Assembly (NCBI RefSeq): GCF_963583255.1
Contig: NC_084805.1
Location: forward strand, 5,411,060 to 5,475,059
Origin: Pyrus communis
Taxonomy: Eukaryota; Streptophyta; Magnoliopsida; Rosales; Rosaceae
Length of the DNA: 64,000 nt
Reading direction: 5' to 3'
Positions 56,739 to 64,000 of this stretch are shown in pieces. Under the pieces are notes generated by a model. It saw nothing but the letters and a program-made list of their open reading frames with translations. It had not been told where the DNA came from and did not search any database. Both the position numbers and the translations under genes were made by a program. Each line of letters opens with the position of its first letter. Within the stretch, counting starts at the first letter, position 1.

Positions 56739-58607
56739 CTACCATCGGCAAATATCTGGGCATTCATAATATTTTGTTTTGGAATGATCCAATGAATGAA
56801 TGCGAATTAATCAAAAGAGTTAAGCAAAAGCTTGCTGGGTGGAAGGCTAATACTCTCTCTAAGGTAGGAAGACTAACCCTCATTAAGTCCAACTTATCTG
56901 GTATGCTGAACCATATCATGTTTTGCTTTAAATGTCATATTCGAGCTTAAACAATGAGTGTAGGGACTTCTTTTGGGGGAGAGATAGGAAGTTAAAAGCT
57001 ATGGCTTGGAAAAAAGTGTGTACTTCTAAGGACTAGGGGGTTGGGTGTAAGAAGAGTGGATCATTATAATAATGCATGTTTGGCTAAGATAGGATGAAAA
57101 GTTTTAAAGGATGAAAATAATTGGTGGGTGCAAATTGTTAAAAGAAGGTACTTAAAGAATGATGATTTTTTTAGTTGCAAAGTCAAACAGAACCACTCTT
57201 TGGCTTGGAAAGGATTTTTGAATAGTAGACATGTTATTCACAGGGAAATTAGATGGGTTGTGGGTAATGGTGAGGATATTTTTTTTTGGACCCATCATTG
57301 GGTTTTTCCTTATCCATTGTTCCAGCTAATTCCTGAAAATCAAAGACAGAACATGAATTGGGACATTAAAGTGAGTGAGTTTATTGATAATAAAAGTTGG
57401 GATAGAGTTCGTCTCTCCTAAGTGTTAGACCTGGATGTTGTGAAGAAAATTTGTATGGTTCTTATTTCCCTTCAAAATAAAAGTGACAATTTCGTGTGGG
57501 AGCACTCCTCTACTGGTGAGTTCTCAATCAAGTCAGCGACTTGGATTTAGAGTAACAATAATCAAGAAGTTAAAAGGCAGAAGCTCTTTAAGAAGATATG
57601 GAAGTTAATGACCTCTGAAGGTAAAAAATTTTTGCATGGCTTTTTACTCATGAAAAACTTTATACTAGGATGAGATTGAGTAAATTTATTCAAAATATTG
57701 ACAAATTGTGCCCTATGAGTGGCAATGAGGATGAGACTCAAAATCATCTTTTTCTTAATTGTGAGCATGCTAAAGAAATGTGGAATCTCTCTCCGGTAAG
57801 TCTTTGGAAGAATAAATTGACTCAGTTTAATAATGTGTTAGATTGGATGGAACTAATTGACAATGTTGAATGCAATGATTTGAGTGATCTTAGTAAGGCT
57901 ATTTTGCATTGTTGGCAAATATGGAATGAAATAAATAATAAAGTTTTTAGAAGTATGATTCCTAATCCGGTTAGGAGTATCTGCATTGCCGCAAGTGTAG
58001 GCTTATCTTTTTTTAAGGTTAATTGTAAGAAGATCTCTAGGGGTGATCATTGCCACCAACACCCTATTTGATGGCGTCCTCCTCCACATGGCTTTATGAA
58101 ATTAAACTTTGATGGGTTAATTAGTTTGGATCACTTTGCAGCTGCTTTTCTTCTTAGAAATGAGGAGGGGCAACCTGTTGGTGCGGGGGCATTGAACCTT
58201 GATGGCCCAACCATTTCGGTTGCTGAGGCCGTTACTTTAAAGGAAGGGCTTTTGTTTGCTAGGAGCGGAGGTGTGAAGAAGTTGATCGTGGAAGGGGATT
58301 CTAAGCTTGTCATCCAGATGGTGCAAGATGTTTGGATGCCCCATTAGCATCTTAAACCTATCATAGAGGACATCAAATGGTTGGCTTCTGAATTTCAACA
58401 TATTAGTTGGAAGCATATTTATAGGGAGGCTAATTTCGTGGCGGACGCATTAGCTTATGTGGGCCTCACTATTGCCAACCCACATTTTTGGGATTTTTGT
58501 CTACCAACTTCGGCTATGGAGGCTTTTAATTTTGATTGTATGGGTAACAGTTGTATTAGAGGTTTTAAGTTTTAATAAATTTCTTCTTCATAAAAAAAAA
58601 AAAAAAA
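56739..58607 (+). mobile_element. LINE A (L1-type), 3' part with RNase H and poly-A tail
   Basis: It continues the RT with TTIGKYLGIHNILFWNDPM and KQKLAGWKANTLSKVGRLTL. It then has a zf-RVT-like segment (ENQNHLFLNCEHAKEMWN-type, near 57730). The RNase H domain spans 58095-58570 (MKLNFDGLISLDHFAAAFLL, KKLIVEGDSKLVIQMVQDVW, WKHIYREANFVADALAY). It ends in a poly-A run at 58591-58605. Stops at about 56948, 57419 and 58345 show it is dead. The ORF2 protein of such elements nicks DNA, reverse transcribes, and here also carried its own RNase H. Confidence 0.8.
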
Positions 58608-59012
58608 TCCATGAAAATAGTTCAACGAAATTTCATCTTCCATACATATATAAATTCATAATAGTATATATTTTGACATATATAATACCTGCAACATAAA
58701 TTAGTTAACGCAGTTAACTTGTGATTAGAAGTAAGAAAAAAGAGACACAATATTTAATTTTTATATTTAATCCTAAAATTGAGTAAAAGATGAACCTATA
58801 AATAAGGAATGACATTTATCATAATTTAATAAATAGAAAATGAAAAAAACTAATGTCAACAATTAGTGAATGGACTTGACCCAACAAACTAGACTAAACC
58901 CAATAATGACTCACAAAATTTAACTCATATCAAGTCTACTATTTTTTAACCTGCCTAGCTCATTTCATTTCTCAATTTATTCATCGATAACATATAAAAC
59001 TGATTTGTTCTC
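58608..59012. other. AT-rich intergenic DNA
   Basis: Nothing was recognised. Confidence 0.35.
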
Positions 59013-59015
59013 TTA

Positions 59016-59683
59016 GGGGGTGTTTGTTTGCCTTCTTTAGCTCTCACTGGATTGACTTAGGTTAAAAGTTAGTGCAATCCGTGTTTGGTCACTGGCGGGA
59101 CTAAGTTAAATGGGACAAAGGAGGACTTGCCTCGACTAAATCCCTCACTAAGAGGTCTTAGCGAGCCCCCCCCCCCCCCCCCCCCCAAAAAAAAACAACG
59201 GGATTGCTAATCCCATCTCCCTTGTCTACGAGCAGCATCCTACGAACCCACATGAGTAGCATCAGCCCCTATTCTCTAGTGACCAAACCAGAAACGGTTG
59301 TCGCCGATCTCCATTGTCCTGCAAATCCATCGCCCTTTTGGCATCTGGGTCGGTGCTTTGGGATCTTTTGCCATCTGGGTCAACCCGAACGACGAAAAAG
59401 AAGAAGGAGAAAGAGAATATTTCTTGCCTTTTTCGTTTCAATGACGCATACTGAAACAGCAACCTCCTCCTGGGATTTCTCACAATCTGAAGTCTCGACT
59501 CTCGCAGCGGACGATGTCATTTTACAGTGATGATGAACTGGCAGAGAGTGTTGAAGTCCGTGCAGGCCTTAGCGGCCCATAACCTCCTCTTCTCCTTTAT
59601 GCTACTGCTTGTCCTCAAGCTATATGGCGTCGCTGCCTCTTACTATTGGTGGCCCGTTTACTCTCCCTCCCTCCCTCTCTCTT

Positions 59684-59720
<37 letters not shown>

Positions 59721-60158
59721 CCTCAGTTTTTCAGCTCTAACTTTTGTTTAATTTGAATGGAATTGTCAAATTTTAGGGTGGGAAAGTTTGGGAATTTTGT
59801 TGGATTGATGAGGCAGGTGATGGGTTTTGTTTGGTTTGATGGAAAATTGGTTTGCATGTGAACTGTGTATATTTGTGATTGAGAAGAAAAGGAAAAAGCA
59901 GTTGGACGGGAAAGGAAAATGGAAGAGATGGAGAAAAAAAGAGGAGAGATAGTTTGACCTAAGAAAAGGAAAAGACATATAGAGTTCTTTGTTTTTGGAA
60001 AAAAAAAAAAAAGGAAAATTAATTTTTATCCTGCTTCTTAGTCCGATATTGCACCAAACACTTCACTAAGCTAATCCAGCTTAGTCTAGTCTAAGCTAGT
60101 CCAGCTTAGTCCCTGAAGCTAGTCCAGTCCGAGATAGTCCGGTGCAACAAACACACCC
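59016..60158. mobile_element. Harbinger-like non-autonomous element with captured exon
   Basis: The ends GGGGGTGTTTGTTTGCC and (reverse complement) GGGTGTGTTTGTTGCACC are flanked by TTA on both sides (59013-59015 and 60159-60161). TTA is the duplication of PIF/Harbinger elements. Subterminal repeats 'gtccagcttagtc' cluster at 60075-60145. The inside has a C run at 59168-59186, a CT run at 59685-59713 and a host exon. No transposase is present. A 3-bp duplication is weak evidence on its own. Confidence 0.5.
59533..59652 (+). pseudogene. Captured first exon of a TMEM185-like (transmembrane Fragile-X-F-associated) gene
   Basis: The frame reads MNWQRVLKSVQALAAHNLLF and SFMLLLVLKLYGVAASYYWW. From memory this is close to the N-terminus of the plant transmembrane Fragile-X-F-associated proteins, with one membrane segment. 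The next residues of that family (a second hydrophobic segment) are missing, and the sequence passes into CT-rich DNA. It is only a fragment. Confidence 0.55.
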
Positions 60159-60161
60159 TTA

Positions 60162-60317
60162 AGTTCTTAACCTTTAATTATTTATAACCTAATAAAGGAA
60201 AGTGATTTTTACACTCTCTTTTTAACCTCTTAAACTCTCTTGTTATTTCAATTGTTGATTCTGTTTGACTTGTTTACACTGATGGTCTTAAATAAAGAAA
60301 AGTGTGTGATAAACGAA
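60162..60317. other. Short AT-rich spacer and target duplication of LINE B
   Basis: Positions 60301-60317 (agtgtgtgataaacgaa) resemble 61425-61441 (agcgtctgataaaccaa), 14 of 17 matching, and are a likely target duplication. Confidence 0.45.
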
Positions 60318-61424
60318 TAAACTCCGTTTCTTTATTTGGAAGGCGTGTAGGAAGGCTTTGGCGGTTAGGCACAATTTGGAGTGTCGACGGATTAGTGTGG
60401 TGAATAAATGTGATTTATGCGGCGCGGGTGATGAAACAGAGGCTCATTTTTCTTTGATTATGAATTTAGCGGTGCATTTTGGTTTGGGACGTCATTACAA
60501 ATTAATATGGTGGCAATGGGGGACAATGAGTTCTTAGAGGGATGGCAGCGGATCGTGCAGCGAATGGAGAATGAGGTGGATGCCGAGGTGATGATGTAGC
60601 AGACGGTGTTTGGATTTTGGCGTATTTGGAAATGCAGGAATGAGGTGGTTGTCAAGGGGCTGTGGATTTTACCACATGTGGCTGTTGATTTATGGCAGCG
60701 GCAAATGGTTGAATTTAGGGATGCCATGGGGGACACGGTGGGGGAGGGAGAGGAACATAGAAGGGCTAGGACGTCTGGGGTGAGGAGGTGTCTAGGGGAG
60801 GGTCATGGGGAAGGCATGGGGATTTGGGAGAGGCAGCAGATGGGGATGGAGATTGGGTAGAGAGTGGGGGAATGGCAGGAACCGGTATTTGGAGTGTTGA
60901 AATTGAACTGTGATGCGGCATGGAGGAAAGACATGAAGGATGGAGGGGTTGATTGGGTGCTTCAGGATTTTGCTAGGCTTCGAAAGCTTGCGGGAGGGGA
61001 AGGAGGGGGCGGTTTGAGACTGCAATTATGGTGGAGGCAGAGGCAGTTCGTCAGGGGTTGGAGGTGGTTTGTGGGGAGTGATATGGGGGCTAGTTCTAGG
61101 TTAGTGGTTGAATCGGACTCTAAGGGATTGATTTAGATGATCAATAAGGAGATCGCTGTTGATGTGACTCTCGAGATTTACCTCCAAGATATTTGGAGAA
61201 TGGCAAGCTCATTTCAGTTGGTGAGGTTTTACTTTACCCCTCGTCATTGTAATCATGCAACCCATTCGATAGCGACGTACATGGTTAAGTATGGCGGAAT
61301 ATTTGGCTGGGATGAGTTAGGATCAGAGTTTCTTTTTAATATTTTAGCAGAAGATGCACATGTAATAGTTCATATTTAAGTCTAACAAAATTTCTATCTT
61401 TTGAAAAGAAAAAAAAAAAAAAGA
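60318..61424 (+). mobile_element. LINE B, 5'-truncated L1-type element with RNase H
   Basis: It begins in a zf-RVT segment (WKACRKALAVRHNLECRRIS, KCDLCGAGDETEAHF). It goes on with FGFWRIWKCRNEVVVKGLW, then an RNase H domain at 60895-61290 (LKLNCDAAWRKDMKDGGVDW, SRLVVESDSKGLI). It ends in a poly-A run at 61408-61422 with a likely 17-bp duplication. Stops and shifts are present, for example TAG at 61134-61136. Confidence 0.7.
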
Positions 61425-61441
61425 AGCGTCTGATAAACCAA

Positions 61442-61764
61442 AAAAGATGTGCAAAATCAATCCTCTAATAAATAAATGATTCTACAAAGTTTTTATTTAT
61501 TTATTTATTTTATTTTTATTTATTTATTTTTAACTCCAACTACAATTTTTTGTTAGATATCTCCACTATGATTGGTGTTGGTCGGAGAAACTTGAATCTT
61601 TGCAGAACAAGTCTGATTTTTCATATTTAAGTAATTCAATGCATAAAAAATAAAATAAAAAAGAGGAAAATAATAGAGGACGGCATTAAAACATCTTTTA
61701 TGTTGTTTTTAAGGCATTGTTGTCAAGCGTAAGTATATACACTGAAACACGTCGTTTTACCTAC
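61442..61764. other. AT-rich spacer
   Basis: A (TTTA)n-like run lies at 61493-61530. Nothing else was recognised. Confidence 0.4.
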
Positions 61765-62040
61765 CGTTTGGTACGTGGACGGGACGGATGTTTGGTGCGC
61801 TTAAAACGGGTGGAACGAGCTGTTCCACGGGACGAGTTTTGGATGAATTTTCGTTTCACCTCACCCCTTGGAACGACTCGTTCCACATCCGTGGAACACA
61901 AAATTATAACCTCTCCATCTCCCTCTTCTTCCTTCTTGTTTCCATCCGAGGGCATCTTTGCTCCCGCTCCGTTCCTTTCCGTCACGTCCCGTTCTGTTCC
62001 GTTCCGTCCCGTCCCGTCTGCATACCAAACGATACCTAAA
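61765..62040. mobile_element. GC-rich MITE with inverted ends
   Basis: The left end reads taccgtttggtacgtggacg and then ggacgg. The right, in reverse complement, reads gtatcgtttggtatgcagac and then ggacgg. The centre has the palindrome 'ggaacgagctgttcc' and runs of 'ccgttc'. It is much richer in GC than its neighbours. The target duplication is not clear. Confidence 0.5.
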
Positions 62041-63520
62041 TTCCCCACGCCTAATTTTTTAAACCTTTTAATTTGGCCACAAGTTTTAGCTTTCATGGAG
62101 TATAACTACAAACCCCCATTAAATCTAGCTAGATAGTCAACTTAACATTCAATTCATTTTAAATTTATATTTAAATTTCTCTGCATGCATATTTTTATTA
62201 GAGTCAAATATGGCAAACATTAGTTACAACCACTCACATTAACCATCTAGTTTAGTAAAAATAATTACACCAAAAAACCAATTAAATTAATTAAATAGAA
62301 AAGATTAGGCATTGACCCATGTTCGTTCAACTACCTAAATTAACTTATTATATCCCGCTGCTAATATTTTGTTAAAAGATTGACGCTAAACATAAAAGGA
62401 TTGTGCTGGCACCAATTTTGCGTACTTATTATAACTTGCTAATAATTGCAGATGCCTCACTTATCGTTTATTTGTACTAAAACTCATGCTACGTCGTAAT
62501 AATTGACTCTTGAAGCCATTGAACATTAACGACTACAATAACACCAAACACATACATGTTGCACAAGCTAGCACAAATCATTGAATTCAATATAAAGATA
62601 AAAAGAATATTCACTTCTCTCACAACTAACGCAAAGCTAAAAACTCACACAATAACATGAAGTTAAGAACCTATATGGTAACTTCTTCTCAAAAAAAGGG
62701 AAAAAAAAAAAACCCACATGGTAACAAAATTTTAAAGACCCACATGTGCATGTAAGTTTGACGAATTGGTCAGAGCAGTGTCCATCTCTTTGCACTGGAG
62801 TTCAACCTTCATCTCCTAAAGTTATAAGAACATCTTCAATTGAGAAATATAAAGTTTATATATTATTTTACATTTTCGGGAGGTATAAATGTTAATTCTA
62901 TTCCAATAGGAGAGATATAAATTTAGGATTCCATTTATTGTTGTCTTTGATTGCGCAAGCCACCTCCAAAAAATGTAAAAAAAGAAGCAAATTTGTATTT
63001 TTATTATAATTTTTCTGGCGAAGAAGAATATTTTACATTCTGCCATGGAGTGTTTTCTAGCCAGTCATAAATATGAGCGTTAATATTAAGACATTTTACA
63101 TCTTTTATTAGAGATGCCCTAATAATATATTTTTCTTGAACGAACGAGGTTCAAATTCCTTTTTGATGAGAATCCAACCTAAGACCTTTCACTTACAAAT
63201 AAAAAAGAATACTAGTAAACCATAGAACTAAATGACGCCCTCATAATTTATTTACATCGCAATTATAAACAGACAAAAACAAAATAATTAACAATAATAT
63301 TAATTTTGGCCTCTATATAAACTTGTCCTAATCGGCGGGCCGCTGTTATTTTCCCGCTCATTCGCAGCGTATTTTATTTTTCAAAGTCCCGTTTTTAATA
63401 CGCGCGGCTACCCTCCTGCTAATTTAAACCACCTCGCCACGTCACCACAGTAATTAATTATCTATTTTTTTTCAAATTTTATGTTTTTTCATCCACTACC
63501 GTCGTTCTCACCTCTCACCT
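62041..63520. other. AT-rich intergenic DNA upstream of the kinesin gene
   Basis: No gene is supported. A poly-A run lies at 62699-62710. The stretch 63125-63235 is a dispersed repeat related to 37607-37695. The last about 200 bases change to higher GC as the gene is approached. Confidence 0.4.
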
Positions 63521-63874
63521 CTCACCTCTCACCGGTTAGTCGTCCCTCTCTCTCTCTCTGCAACTCTCACTTTGCCTTTAAGAAGAAGAAACTCTCTCTC
63601 TAGCTCCCATTGTTTCTCTCTCTAGTCGCACACTGGAGAAAAATAGTAGCAGAAATATTTGATTCATTTTAAATAATTATTAAATAAATAAAAAAGGGGA
63701 AAACAATGCTCGTCGCTTTCGGTTCGCGAGCCATGTGACCGCTCTGACATATTCTCTTCCTCTTTGCTCTTCTTTTACTTCTCCTTCTTGCTTCTCCCAT
63801 TTTTTTGGTTTTTTTATTCGCTACATTTTTTCAAATCTCTCTCACCGAGTCACTGTCCGAGTTGACTCAGCTGG
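63521..63874 (+). promoter_or_regulatory. 5' leader / promoter-proximal CT-rich region of the kinesin gene
   Basis: CT microsatellite runs at 63547-63561 and 63591-63602 are typical of plant core promoters and leaders (Y patches). The transcription start cannot be placed. Confidence 0.45.
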
Positions 63875-64000
63875 ATGGCCTCATCCTCACGAGCCCGCAG
63901 CAGCTCGCCTTTCTCCTACCGGAAGCCATCCAGTCCCTACTCCTCGACCTCTTCATCTTCTTCGTTGATCAACGGTCGGATGATTCCGCGCTCCTGCTCG
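63875..64000 (+). CDS. KIN-7-type kinesin, N-terminus (cut by the window edge)
   Basis: The first 42 codons run from ATG at 63875 to the window end and read MASSSRARSSSPFSYRKPSS then PYSSTSSSSSLINGRMIPRS. This Ser/Arg/Pro-rich leader is characteristic of the organelle-associated KIN-7D-like subgroup of plant kinesins, in which the motor domain follows about 100 residues later. The motor domain lies beyond the window, so the assignment rests on the leader alone. An upstream frame at 63735 is a different frame and is not favoured. Confidence 0.6.
   Translation, partial: MASSSRARSSSPFSYRKPSSPYSSTSSSSSLINGRMIPRSCS

Noticed and set aside
59168..59186. Poly-C run as an assembly gap or artefact.
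   Set aside because: It is followed by a short A run and sits in a transposon; homopolymer length may be inaccurate, but nothing suggests a join.
63735..63968. A 77-codon plus-strand frame as the start of the kinesin gene.
   Set aside because: The Ser-rich KIN-7-type leader lies in another frame starting at 63875; the 63735 frame has no recognisable protein text.

Overview
This is plant nuclear DNA. It has spliced genes with GT-AG introns, many LTR retrotransposons, LINEs, Mutator-, hAT- and Harbinger-like elements, and a fragment of plastid DNA. The repeat families and captured genes look like Rosaceae, possibly the apple/pear tribe; that assignment is from memory of the repeat families and was not computed. 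Roughly three quarters of the window is mobile-element sequence. Only three host genes are clear, all in the right half: a membrane-anchored protein of unknown function (40494-45953, minus), a plastid FGGY sugar kinase of the XK-1 type (46858-50454, minus), and the first codons of a KIN-7-type kinesin at the right edge (63875-64000, plus).

Layout. Positions 1-2380 are AT-rich with a small hAT-like MITE, a foldback element and 104-bp tandem repeats. Positions 2388-19841 form a three-level nest. The outer layer is a Mutator-like element with about 390-bp inverted ends that carries pieces of a peptide-N-glycanase A (PNGase A) gene. Into that gene piece went an old Ty3/gypsy (Tat-like) element (2897-19212, target duplication GTGTA). 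Into that element's gag went a solo LTR (4997-7452, duplication AGTAT). Positions 21941-23405 are a second Pack-MULE-like element carrying a glutaredoxin-DEP gene piece. Positions 23523-37332 are a complete, young Tat-like gypsy element with 1.12-kb LTRs and duplication GTATT. Downstream is a cluster of tiny elements, including a 179-bp LTR element with 54-bp LTRs, a primer-binding site, a polypurine tract and a perfect duplication. After the two host genes come a plastid insertion, a LINE split by a second solo LTR of the same family, a Harbinger-like element carrying a host exon, a second LINE, a MITE, and the kinesin start.

The most interesting biology: both Tat-like elements carry, between integrase and the 3' LTR and on the opposite strand, a gene of the plant mobile domain (PMD) family. 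In the young element it resolves into five exons whose reading phases all fit, with its own TATA box, but it carries two nonsense codons. The window also shows three host genes partly captured by DNA transposons (PNGase A, glutaredoxin-DEP, a TMEM185-like exon), and a host protein whose C-terminal half is about 15 copies of a 54-residue repeat.

Limits: everything was read by eye without alignment or database search. Exon borders rest on splice consensus plus phase. Family names rest on recalled motifs.
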